DNA of 36,533 nucleotides, taken from positions 1 to 36,533 of the forward strand of contig JAHJEW010000098.1 of NCBI GenBank assembly GCA_018825335.1, in the 5' to 3' direction. The notes beneath the pieces were generated by a model. That model searched no databases. It was given only the letters and a program-made list of their open reading frames with translations, and was not told where the DNA came from. The translations under genes and the position numbers were made by a program. This document shows positions 1 through 8,856 of the stretch, in pieces. Origin of the DNA: Patescibacteria group bacterium. Lineage in GTDB: Bacteria; Patescibacteriota; Gracilibacteria; UBA1369. Every line of letters begins with the position of its first letter. The first letter of the stretch is position 1.

Positions 1-1542
1 GGCAGCCATCTGGCCGTTGATATAAAGGTGCCTATGGATACCCCCGTTTATGCCATAGCCAATGGTATTGTTGAAAAAGCTTCAATTCAAAGCAGCGGTT
101 TCGGTCATCATATTGTAATTCGACATGATAATGTTCCATCTCTTGAAAATCCGGCGGTCAAAACAACCTATTATTCTTCATATTCGCATCTGGATCAGGT
201 TTTGGTTACTGAAGGAAGCGTTGTTCTTAAAGGACAGCTTATTGCAAAAAGCGGAGCTACCGGTACGGCATCCACTCCGCATATTCATTTTCAGATAGAT
301 AACACGAAAGCTCCATGGCATCCGTACTGGCCTTTTACATTTCAGGAGGCTTATGATGCGGGACTGAATTTTAATTCCGCCGTAGATGCAGGTCTGGGAA
401 AGGAAAAAGCACTTGAAACAACCATCAATTCGATGCTTTATGTACAAAAATATTTAAACGGTACAACTTCAACAAATGATAATTCATCAAATGTAGCACC
501 GGCCGTTTCAACAACCAATAATAGTACGGATCTTCCTCCTGCGGTTGATACGACTGCGGCTTCATCCACTTCAACTGAAAATACCGCAGAAACCGACACG
601 AATACTGCGGATACAAACGTAGTTGCGGAGGAACACCTGTCGAAGCCCGCGGTAAAATTTGAAATAACCCATCCGGATATTTTTACGGTTGGAAACGCTG
701 AATCCATTTTGGCAAAGGCGATTGATGAAGATGGCAATGTTGTTAAAGATTACAAGCCGGCTGATTATCTTTTCGTAAAGGTGATTATGGGCGGCGCATC
801 GGTACCAAAAACGGTTGCTGCAAAGGATTTTGTAAACGGTACCGTTTCTTTTGATATTACGCCGACTTCTTCTACGGGACTGCAAATCGAGGTAAAGGAC
901 GCGAATAGTATTTCCGGCCAGTCACATTTGATGAAAAGTGTGATGTTCAATGATGTTGATACAAATGCATCGTATTATGACGCCGTAAGTTTCCTTAAGG
1001 AAAATGGTGTCATAACTGGTTATCCTGACGGATCTTTCAGGCCCGAAGCCGTGGTAAGCAGGGTTGAATCTTTGAAATTTATTTTAAGCGGAATAAATTC
1101 AGAGCTTATATCGGCCAAAAAATTACCTTTTCCCGATACTGCGGCCAAAGAGTGGTATTCGGATTATGTCGTAACCGCCTATAATCGTGCCATTGTGGGT
1201 GGATATCCGGACAATACATTTAAACCTGCAAATACCGTTAACCGCGCGGAATTCCTGAAGATGCTGCTTAACGCTATGGAAATAAATGTCGATAAGAGTG
1301 TTTCGAGGGATGTTTATTCGGATGTGCCGAGGGATGCGTGGTTTGCGCCATATGTTCAATATGCCAAGGACAAGAATCTGATTTCACATAGCGGCGGGTC
1401 GTTTAAACCAAATGAAGGCATGACAAGATCCGAAGTTGCCGACCTGATTTACAGAGTAATTGTTTTAAAGATTTCCGGCAGTCAAAAGTATTCCTCCGGT
1501 CTGAAGGTTTCCGGAAGTGAGGTTAGTGCGTACTTTAGCTGA
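1..1542 (+). CDS. M23-family (LytM) peptidase domain with C-terminal SLH domains, 5' end truncated by window edge
   Basis: The frame is open from base 1 (GSHLAVDIKVPMDTPVYAIANGIVEKA...), matching M23 peptidase. The C-terminal half has SLH-type repeats (YYDAVSFLKENGVITGYPDGSFRPEAVVSRVESLKFIL; VVTAYNRAIVGGYPDNTFKPANTVNRAEFLKMLL). Confidence 0.85.
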   Translation, partial: GSHLAVDIKVPMDTPVYAIANGIVEKASIQSSGFGHHIVIRHDNVPSLENPAVKTTYYSSYSHLDQVLVTEGSVVLKGQLIAKSGATGTASTPHIHFQIDNTKAPWHPYWPFTFQEAYDAGLNFNSAVDAGLGKEKALETTINSMLYVQKYLNGTTSTNDNSSNVAPAVSTTNNSTDLPPAVDTTAASSTSTENTAETDTNTADTNVVAEEHLSKPAVKFEITHPDIFTVGNAESILAKAIDEDGNVVKDYKPADYLFVKVIMGGASVPKTVAAKDFVNGTVSFDITPTSSTGLQIEVKDANSISGQSHLMKSVMFNDVDTNASYYDAVSFLKENGVITGYPDGSFRPEAVVSRVESLKFILSGINSELISAKKLPFPDTAAKEWYSDYVVTAYNRAIVGGYPDNTFKPANTVNRAEFLKMLLNAMEINVDKSVSRDVYSDVPRDAWFAPYVQYAKDKNLISHSGGSFKPNEGMTRSEVADLIYRVIVLKISGSQKYSSGLKVSGSEVSAYFS

Positions 1543-1599
1543 TTTTTGGTTTGATAACGTTGTCCGCAGAGCGAAAATACGCTAGAGTGGGCTTTGCGT

Positions 1600-1676
1600 G
1601 CGCCCGTAGCTCAGCTGGATAGAGCAGTGCCCTTCTAAGGCAAAGGTCGCAGGTTCAAATCCTGCCGGGCGTACCA
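1600..1676 (+). tRNA. tRNA-Arg (anticodon TCT), CCA encoded
   Basis: Cloverleaf by eye: acceptor GCGCCCG/CGGGCGT, D arm GCTCAGCTGGATAGAGC, anticodon loop CTTCTAA, T arm GCAGG-TTCAAAT-CCTGC, encoded CCA. Confidence 0.93.
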
Positions 1677-1739
1677 TTTTTCTTGACTTGATTTTTTGGG
1701 CCAGTTATGTTTTACTATGCTCTGTTTTAATAAAATCTT

Positions 1740-2318
1740 ATGCGTCTTAAAAATGATGAAGAAATAGTAAAGGTTTTTCATCACCATCTCACAGCCCGTT
1801 TAATAAGGGGATGTAAAATTGTTGTGGCAGGGCTTCCATTTTTTCTTGTCGCATGGTTTTTAAGAGACCTATTCACTCCCTCGCAGATGATGAATATTTA
1901 TGTTGTTGTTGGCCTGTTAACAGCTATCCCGCTTATTTATGATTCATTTTTCTATCATATGGATAGACTTATTATTACAAATAACAGAATTTTATTTATT
2001 GACTGGAACGGTGCTTTTACGAGAACTGAGCATGAGGCGGAACTTTCTGATATTCAGAATATTGTCACAAAGGAAATGGGTATTTTCTCCTTATTGAAAA
2101 TTTTTGATTATGGTGATTTTATAGTGGAAACAGCTTCGACTCATAAGTCTATATTTTTCCCCTGCGCTCCCGATCCGGAAGGCATAAAGCATTTTATCTA
2201 TCATCTCAATATAAAACCTAATAGAATAGGTGGTGAAAGTTCAAATATCCAAAATGATCAAACGGGAAAAACAGCGGAAGACGCCTCTTTTGTCGCAGAA
2301 GGACAGCAGCGACGATAA
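1740..2318 (+). CDS. Membrane protein with bacterial PH domain (YdbS/bPH2-like)
   Basis: 192 aa; two hydrophobic segments, then [34 protein letters not shown], typical of bacterial PH-domain proteins. Confidence 0.65.
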   Translation: MRLKNDEEIVKVFHHHLTARLIRGCKIVVAGLPFFLVAWFLRDLFTPSQMMNIYVVVGLLTAIPLIYDSFFYHMDRLIITNNRILFIDWNGAFTRTEHEAELSDIQNIVTKEMGIFSLLKIFDYGDFIVETASTHKSIFFPCAPDPEGIKHFIYHLNIKPNRIGGESSNIQNDQTGKTAEDASFVAEGQQRR

Positions 2319-3276
2319 TGTCCAGTTTGAACAGACTTTAAGGCCCCATTTATTAAAGGATTATATCGGTCAGGAGGAGGTTAAGAAGAATCTTTGCATA
2401 TTTATCGATGCAACCAAAAAACGGGAGGAAAGTCTTGAACATATTTTAATTCACGGTCCCCCCGGCCTTGGGAAAACCACACTTGCCCATATCGTAGCCA
2501 GGGAGATGGGAGTTAACATTAAGGTTACTTCCGGGCCTGCTCTTGAGAAGCAGGGTGATATTGCTTCTATAATCACCAATCTGCGCGACAAAGATATTTT
2601 GTTTATTGATGAAATTCATCGGTTGAAGCCTGTTGTTGAGGAAGTTCTTTATTCCGCGATGGAGGATTATTGTCTTGATTTGATAATCGGCAAAGGACCG
2701 GCTGCAAGAACAATGCGGCTTAAATTGCCACGATTTACGCTTATAGGGGCGACAACAAAAATGAGCATGCTTTCATCACCGCTAAGGGACCGTTTCGGGT
2801 CTTTGATTCATCTTAATTTTTACGATGCCGATAGCATTCGGGAAATAATTGAGCGTTCAGCCAAGATCCTGGACTGTAAGATTGATGGGAATGCGGCGGC
2901 GGTTTTGGCCAAATGTTCGCGTCAAACTCCGCGCATCGCCAACCGTTTGCTCCGGAGGGTGCGTGATTTTGCCGATTACTACGGTAAAACGGTGATAGAC
3001 ACAGGGATTGTTGAAACGGCTCTTAAGGCGCTCGGGGTAGATGAGCTTGGTCTTGATAACGTTGACCGGGAAATATTAAATACAATTATTCTCAAGTTTA
3101 AAGGCGGTCCGGTCGGGCTGAATACTATCGCCGCTTCGATTTCCGAAGAAGAGAACACCGTGGAAGATATTTATGAACCTTTTCTGCTTAAACTGGGTTT
3201 TCTTGAACGTACGCCCCGCGGGAGACAAGTGACTTCCCGTGCTTATGAACATATGGGTCTTAAATGTAATTTTTAA
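2230..3276 (+). CDS. ruvB: Holliday junction branch migration helicase RuvB
   Basis: [19 protein letters not shown], Walker [16 protein letters not shown], Walker [30 protein letters not shown]. Start codon uncertain (GTG 2230 or ATG 2254); overlaps the upstream gene. Confidence 0.92.
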   Translation: MVKVQISKMIKREKQRKTPLLSQKDSSDDNVQFEQTLRPHLLKDYIGQEEVKKNLCIFIDATKKREESLEHILIHGPPGLGKTTLAHIVAREMGVNIKVTSGPALEKQGDIASIITNLRDKDILFIDEIHRLKPVVEEVLYSAMEDYCLDLIIGKGPAARTMRLKLPRFTLIGATTKMSMLSSPLRDRFGSLIHLNFYDADSIREIIERSAKILDCKIDGNAAAVLAKCSRQTPRIANRLLRRVRDFADYYGKTVIDTGIVETALKALGVDELGLDNVDREILNTIILKFKGGPVGLNTIAASISEEENTVEDIYEPFLLKLGFLERTPRGRQVTSRAYEHMGLKCNF

Positions 3277-3288
3277 TCTTTTTTTGCG

Positions 3289-4611
3289 ATGAGAAAGACA
3301 TATTTAATTTTATCGACCGTTTTTTTAATCTTTTTATGTTTTTTTTCAATTTTCGGATGCGTATCCAATGAAAATGATAATGAGATAAAGGTTGATAATT
3401 ATCCTTTGGACAGAAGAATCGGTAGTATAGTTTCGTTGGGAACCGTCACGTCATCTTCCAGGGGAACGCATCTTTTGAAACTGGATGATGGCGATACAAT
3501 CCTGTTAAAAAGCACATCCATCGACCTGGATGATGAAAAATTCAAGGATAAGGTTGTTGAGGTTAAGGGAGTTTTGACCTACAACACGGGTGACAAGCCT
3601 GTTATGGAGGTTATGAACATTGATATAGTTGATAATCAGGTGGCGGAAACATCCAGCGCTCCCGTATGGAAAACCTGGTCCGGAGAACTTTTCCATATTA
3701 ATTACAGAGATGATTTTACACTTGAGCAAAGCGGAAGTAGCGTTATTTTTTCCAGGCCTGTCGTTAATGAAACCAATGTTGAATCTACCGATGATGGAGC
3801 AAAAATGAATGAAGAGAAGGATATTGTTTCAATTGCAGTTGAGAAAAAGAGTGACGGTGAATCTTTGGCGGATAAATTGGGTGTCAATACGGATGAATCT
3901 TCTCCGGGATTGAGCCTTGGCCTTGTAAAGAGCAAGATAGGCATACAAAATCTTGATGCTTATAAGAAAGGAGAACAAGGGGATTCCACCCTGGTTTACT
4001 ATACCGAGGACGATTCTTATATTTATACGATTTCTTTTGAGGCGGGAGATAAGGATAATCAGCTTGTAAGTGAAAATATTTTTTACGAAATGCTGGCATC
4101 TTTTGAATTGGGGCAGGGATTGAATAACGCTTTGGGAGAGGATTCAACAGAAGCGATTTCTTCGAGGACTCTTGATGTTCAAACTTATTCCGAAAGTGAC
4201 AGCCAATTGAATGATGAGAACTCTACAGATAGCGCTATTGAGATTATTGATACACAAGAGTCCGGGGATTTAATGCAATATGAAAGCGACACTTTTGGAT
4301 TTGTCGTTTCATACCCGAAAAATTGGTATTTTGAAGGGTCAGCCGGTAATGAGACAGGCATACAGAGGCATTATGAATTTGGTAAAGATCCTCTGGATGA
4401 AAGTCCGGCGGTTGTTGGATTGGATTTATTGAGTTCCGTACCGGTTTCCGGGACGAAGGTTTCATACGGTGGCCGCGAATTTACCAAAGTTGTCACAGGA
4501 TCCGTGGAGGAAATATATTTTAAAGGTGAAAACAGAGCTTATCGTTTCAGCGGGAACTTGGGAAATGAATCTTTGCTTATGCAAATGGCTTCAACTTTAA
4601 CGGAAAAGTAG
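3289..4611 (+). CDS. Lipoprotein with PsbP-like domain(s)
   Basis: Signal peptide and lipobox (MRKTYLILSTVFLIFLCFFSIFGC). C-terminal YESDTFGFVVSYPKNWYFEG resembles PsbP-like domains. Confidence 0.6.
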   Translation: MRKTYLILSTVFLIFLCFFSIFGCVSNENDNEIKVDNYPLDRRIGSIVSLGTVTSSSRGTHLLKLDDGDTILLKSTSIDLDDEKFKDKVVEVKGVLTYNTGDKPVMEVMNIDIVDNQVAETSSAPVWKTWSGELFHINYRDDFTLEQSGSSVIFSRPVVNETNVESTDDGAKMNEEKDIVSIAVEKKSDGESLADKLGVNTDESSPGLSLGLVKSKIGIQNLDAYKKGEQGDSTLVYYTEDDSYIYTISFEAGDKDNQLVSENIFYEMLASFELGQGLNNALGEDSTEAISSRTLDVQTYSESDSQLNDENSTDSAIEIIDTQESGDLMQYESDTFGFVVSYPKNWYFEGSAGNETGIQRHYEFGKDPLDESPAVVGLDLLSSVPVSGTKVSYGGREFTKVVTGSVEEIYFKGENRAYRFSGNLGNESLLMQMASTLTEK

Positions 4612-4636
4612 TGTGTTTTTCATTTTTTTGTCTTTA

Positions 4637-4665
4637 TTGACAAGTCGCTATTGGCACTCTATTAT
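4637..4665 (+). promoter_or_regulatory. Sigma-70-type promoter of clpC
   Basis: TTGACA (4637-4642), 17-nt spacer, TATTAT (4660-4665). Confidence 0.75.
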
Positions 4666-4677
4666 TTTGAGTGCTAA
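4651..4677 (+). promoter_or_regulatory. CIRCE element (HrcA operator)
   Basis: TTGGCACTC-N9-GAGTGCTAA differs by one base from the CIRCE consensus TTAGCACTC-N9-GAGTGCTAA and overlaps the -10 box. Confidence 0.9.
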
Positions 4678-4806
4678 TTCGGAAGTTTTACCTCATTATT
4701 ATGCCATATAATAAAGATGGCACCCGTAAAGTCCAAATGAAGGTAACATTCTTCTTAAATCAGCTCCAATATGCTAAAATTCATAGAAACATAACAAAAA
4801 ACTTAA

Positions 4807-7437
4807 ATGTCAGATAATCGATTTGAAAAATTCACAAAGGAAGCAAAACAGGCTCTGGTCGTTGCGCAGGAAAAAGCACGTGACTCCAAGCTCAATTATG
4901 TAGGTACCGAGCATATTCTTATTGGTATTTTATCGCAGGCAAATTCTCTTGGCGCCGCAATTCTCATGAATTTCGGCGTATCCATGGAAAATGTTCATCT
5001 TGTATTAAAGACCGTGGGGCGGATGAGCACTGCTCCCGCGGGAGCCCAGAAAGGATGGGGCGGACTTAGCGGATTTGCAAAAAAAGTCATTGAGCAGGCC
5101 GTTTTGTCGGCTCATGAGTTCAACCATTCATATATTGGGACGGAGCATCTTCTTTATGCCCTTGTTGCACAGGAAAATACCGCTGCGACAGTAATTCTGG
5201 AAAATATGAAGGTAAACCCGTCCGATATTCGCGACCAGATTATTCAGGCTTTCGAAAAAAATAGAGAAACCGCAGCCAGACAGGTAAACAGCGATTCACA
5301 GATGGCTGGAATGAATCCGATTGAGTTCTTTTTAAGCGGACTTCACGGCGTGCTTGTTGGCAATATGCAAAACAACAAAGAGCAATTTAAGGATCCATCC
5401 AAACAGAAAACGGAGCAAAAAGGCGGCGGCGCGCCTCCAAAAACGCCCGCACTTGATTATTTTACTATTGATGTGACCGATCAATGCCGGAAGGGCAAAC
5501 TGGGACCAGTTATTGGAAGAAAAAAAGAGATTGAAAGAATTGTCAGTATTTTATGCAGAAAAACAAAGAACAATCCTGTGCTTATAGGAGAGCCGGGCGT
5601 AGGTAAGACCGCGGTCGTTGAAGGGCTCGCACATGCGATTGTTCTGGAGCAGGTTCCGGACATGATGCTTGATAAACGGATTTTGTCTCTTTCTATGACT
5701 TCGGTTGTTGCCGGAACCAAGTACAGAGGTGAGTTTGAGGAAAGAATCAAGCAGATTATTGATGAGGCGGCTTCCCAGCCGAATGTTATTCTGTTTATTG
5801 ACGAGCTGCACAGCGTAATCGGCGCCGGTAGCGCGGAAGGCAGTCTGGATGCCGCAAATATATTGAAACCGGCTCTTTCTCGCGGTCAGGTGCAGGTAAT
5901 CGGAGCAACTACAACCAATGAATACCGCAAACATATTGAAAGCGATACTGCTCTGGAAAGGCGTTTCCAGCCTGTAATTATCGGGGAGCCGAGTGAAAAA
6001 GAAACTCTGGAAATATTAAGAGGTCTGCGTGAAGGTTTTGAGGAACACCATAATCTCCTTATTTCGGAGGAGGCGATGGAGGTTTCCATAACTTTATCCA
6101 AACGTTATATACATGATCGTTTTTTACCGGATAAAGCAATCGATCTGCTGGATGAAGCCTGCTCGAACAGGCGTATTAAAAGCAAAGGGAACATTGATAA
6201 AGTGCGCAAACTGCAAAAAGAGTTGAGTAAAATCATCAAGAGAAAAGAAGAATCCGTTTCCAGCCAGGATTATGAACATGCCGCCGAGCTTCGCAATCGC
6301 GAGCTGGAGCTTTTAAAAGAAATAGAGGCTACCAAATTGGTGAAAATTCCAAGAGAGCAACGTGAAAATATCGGGCAGGATGATATTGCATACGTCGTTT
6401 CAACCGCTACGGGAATTCCCGTCACGAGGCTTGTTAAAGCGGATATTGCAAGATTAAAGAATCTTGGAACTTTACTTGAAAAACGTGTTGTCGGCCAGGA
6501 TGAAGCGATTAATGCCGTTGCAAAAGCCATTCAGCGATCCCGCGCCGGATTTGCGGATCATAAGCGTCCGATAGGTTCATTTATTTTTATGGGGCCGACC
6601 GGAGTTGGTAAAACCGAGCTGGTGCGTGCACTGGCGGAAGAAATTTATAACGATAAAGATGCATTGATCAAGATTGATATGAGTGAATTTATGGAAAGGC
6701 ACAATACTTCACGTTTAGTTGGAACCACAGCGGGTTATGTCGGTTATGATGACGGCGGACAATTGACCGAAACTGTAAGAAGGAAACCTTATTCCGTTGT
6801 TTTGTTCGATGAAATAGAAAAGGCTCATCCCGATGTGTTCAATCTGCTTCTTCAAATTCTTGAAGATGGTGAACTTACGGACAGCAAGGGACGAAGAATC
6901 GATTTTAAAAACACGATTATTGTTATGACTTCCAATATCGGAGCGAAGCGGATGACGGAAGGTGCCGCGCCTATCGGATTTAACATTGATTTGAAGGAAA
7001 TTGATAAGGCGGAGCAGGATTTTGAAAGGATACGGGACACCGTACTTGATGATCTTAAAAATCATTTCAGACCCGAATTTTTGAACAGAATCGATAAAGT
7101 GATTGTTTTCCATCCTCTAAAACACGAGCATATTAGGGAAATAGTCAAGATGCATATCGGCTATCTGCAGGATCGTCTCAAGAAGAAGAACATTACGATT
7201 CAACTTACACCCGGCGGCCTGGAAACTTTGGCAAAGCTTAGCTATGATCCTCATTTCGGGGCCAGACCGGTGCGCCGAAAAGTGCAGGAACTTGTGGAGG
7301 ATGAGCTGACGCAGAAATATCTTGATGGCACTTTCAAGGATAATGATACGATAAAAATCGTAAAAGACGGTGAAAGCATCAGACTGCAGAGGGTTGTTCC
7401 GAAAAAGAAAGCTGCCGGCAAGAGTGCTTCCAATTGA
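4807..7437 (+). CDS. clpC: ATP-dependent Clp protease ATP-binding subunit ClpC
   Basis: Clp N-domain repeats (FTKEAKQALVVAQEKA...GTEHILIGIL), two AAA+ modules (GEPGVGKTAVVEGLA; GPTGVGKTELVRALAEEI), UVR-like middle domain. Confidence 0.95.
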   Translation: MSDNRFEKFTKEAKQALVVAQEKARDSKLNYVGTEHILIGILSQANSLGAAILMNFGVSMENVHLVLKTVGRMSTAPAGAQKGWGGLSGFAKKVIEQAVLSAHEFNHSYIGTEHLLYALVAQENTAATVILENMKVNPSDIRDQIIQAFEKNRETAARQVNSDSQMAGMNPIEFFLSGLHGVLVGNMQNNKEQFKDPSKQKTEQKGGGAPPKTPALDYFTIDVTDQCRKGKLGPVIGRKKEIERIVSILCRKTKNNPVLIGEPGVGKTAVVEGLAHAIVLEQVPDMMLDKRILSLSMTSVVAGTKYRGEFEERIKQIIDEAASQPNVILFIDELHSVIGAGSAEGSLDAANILKPALSRGQVQVIGATTTNEYRKHIESDTALERRFQPVIIGEPSEKETLEILRGLREGFEEHHNLLISEEAMEVSITLSKRYIHDRFLPDKAIDLLDEACSNRRIKSKGNIDKVRKLQKELSKIIKRKEESVSSQDYEHAAELRNRELELLKEIEATKLVKIPREQRENIGQDDIAYVVSTATGIPVTRLVKADIARLKNLGTLLEKRVVGQDEAINAVAKAIQRSRAGFADHKRPIGSFIFMGPTGVGKTELVRALAEEIYNDKDALIKIDMSEFMERHNTSRLVGTTAGYVGYDDGGQLTETVRRKPYSVVLFDEIEKAHPDVFNLLLQILEDGELTDSKGRRIDFKNTIIVMTSNIGAKRMTEGAAPIGFNIDLKEIDKAEQDFERIRDTVLDDLKNHFRPEFLNRIDKVIVFHPLKHEHIREIVKMHIGYLQDRLKKKNITIQLTPGGLETLAKLSYDPHFGARPVRRKVQELVEDELTQKYLDGTFKDNDTIKIVKDGESIRLQRVVPKKKAAGKSASN

Positions 7438-7462
7438 CAGAAGCTATTTTCGGCTTTAGTAT
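7434..7462 (+). promoter_or_regulatory. Sigma-70-type promoter of the rpsA-like gene
   Basis: TTGACA (7434-7439, overlapping the clpC stop codon), 17-nt spacer, TAGTAT (7457-7462). Confidence 0.65.
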
Positions 7463-7480
7463 GTGCGGGCTTTATGGCGG

Positions 7481-7498
7481 GGGTCTTAAATAAGACCC
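7481..7498 (+). promoter_or_regulatory. Leader hairpin upstream of rpsA-like gene
   Basis: GGGTCTTA-AA-TAAGACCC inverted repeat between the predicted promoter and the start codon. Confidence 0.6.
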
Positions 7499-7559
7499 GG
7501 CAAGGTTGGCTCCCCTGTAAAGAAATATTATTTAAGAACTTTGCCGCGGCGGCTTTATT

Positions 7560-8852
7560 ATGACGACTGCAAGCGTACATCCAATGGACGCCCTTATCCT
7601 GAAAATGGGTGATTTTCATATGCCTGTGCCCGGAGAACTGGTTGAGGGTCAGGTGGTTGCTGTTTTTAAAAATAAAATTCTTCTGGATATCGGAGGCATG
7701 ACAACGGGCATGATTAGCGGCCGTGAAGCCAAGGATACCGAGGATACATTGAAAAACGTCAATATCGGCGACACTCTTTCAGCCTATGTAATTGAAGGCG
7801 AAAATGATGAAGGATATATTGTTTTGTCCTTAAGAAAGGCCAATCAGGAAAAAACGTGGAAGAAATTTATCGATGCCCATGAGAATTCCGAGGTAATCAA
7901 GGTAAAAGCGAATGAAGCGAATAAAGGCGGTCTATTGCTTGAAATCAACGGTATTAAAGGTTTTATCCCTGTTTCGCAGCTGGCACCAATGCATTATCCG
8001 CGCGTTAACGACGCGGATGCAAACCAGATTCTTGCAAGACTGCAAAAGCTGATCGGAATTGAATTCAGTGTGAAGATTATCAATATTGATAAGGAAAACG
8101 GTAAGCTGATTCTTTCCGAGCGCGCCGCCATGGAGGAACAGCGCAGGGATGCTCTTAAGCAGCTTAATGTCGGAGATACGGTCAAGGGTAGAATCAGCGG
8201 AATTGTTAAATTCGGTATATTTGTGGCTTTTGACGGGCTTGAGGGTCTTGTGCACATTTCCGAAATCGCATGGGGACATGTGAAAAATCCGGCCGATTAC
8301 GGAAAACTCGGGGATGAGGTGGAAGTGCAGGTTATAGGTGTGGACGGGGATAAAATTTCACTTTCAATGAAACGCCTCGTGCCGGATCCGTGGCTTGAGG
8401 CAGCCAAAATGTACAAGATCGGTTCGATTGTGGAGGGTGAAGTCAACCGCATGACGCCTTTTGGTGTGTTTGTTAAGCTTAATGATGAAATAAACGGTCT
8501 GATTCATGTTACTGAAATTTCGGAGGAACCCATTTCTGATCCATCACAGGCTTTGAAGTTGGGTGATGTTGTAAAAGCCAAGGTAATCGCCGTCGAACCG
8601 GATGAACACCGCGTAGGTCTTTCGATAAAAGCTTTGACGGAGAAGAAAAAGTCGGTAAAGAAAAAGAAGGTCGCAAGTGAGGAATCTTCAAAAGAAGAGG
8701 CTGTGGAGGCTAAGAGTGATGTGCCCCCGGAGACTGCGGGTGAAGTTGTAGAGGCGGCCGCCGCCGAAGAAAAGGAGAAAAAGGTTGTGAAGAAGAAGGC
8801 GGTTCGGAAAAAGGCTAAAGCTAAGGCTAAATCAGTAAAAACTGAAGAGTAG
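7560..8852 (+). CDS. rpsA: 30S ribosomal protein S1 / multi-S1-domain RNA-binding protein
   Basis: Four S1 domains (GELVEGQVVAVFKNKILLDIGG; GDTVKGRISGIVKFGIFVAFDGLEGLVHISEIAWGHV; GSIVEGEVNRMTPFGVFVKLNDEINGLIHVTEIS) and a Lys/Glu/Ala-rich tail. Confidence 0.9.
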   Translation: MTTASVHPMDALILKMGDFHMPVPGELVEGQVVAVFKNKILLDIGGMTTGMISGREAKDTEDTLKNVNIGDTLSAYVIEGENDEGYIVLSLRKANQEKTWKKFIDAHENSEVIKVKANEANKGGLLLEINGIKGFIPVSQLAPMHYPRVNDADANQILARLQKLIGIEFSVKIINIDKENGKLILSERAAMEEQRRDALKQLNVGDTVKGRISGIVKFGIFVAFDGLEGLVHISEIAWGHVKNPADYGKLGDEVEVQVIGVDGDKISLSMKRLVPDPWLEAAKMYKIGSIVEGEVNRMTPFGVFVKLNDEINGLIHVTEISEEPISDPSQALKLGDVVKAKVIAVEPDEHRVGLSIKALTEKKKSVKKKKVASEESSKEEAVEAKSDVPPETAGEVVEAAAAEEKEKKVVKKKAVRKKAKAKAKSVKTEE

Positions 8853-8856
8853 TGGT

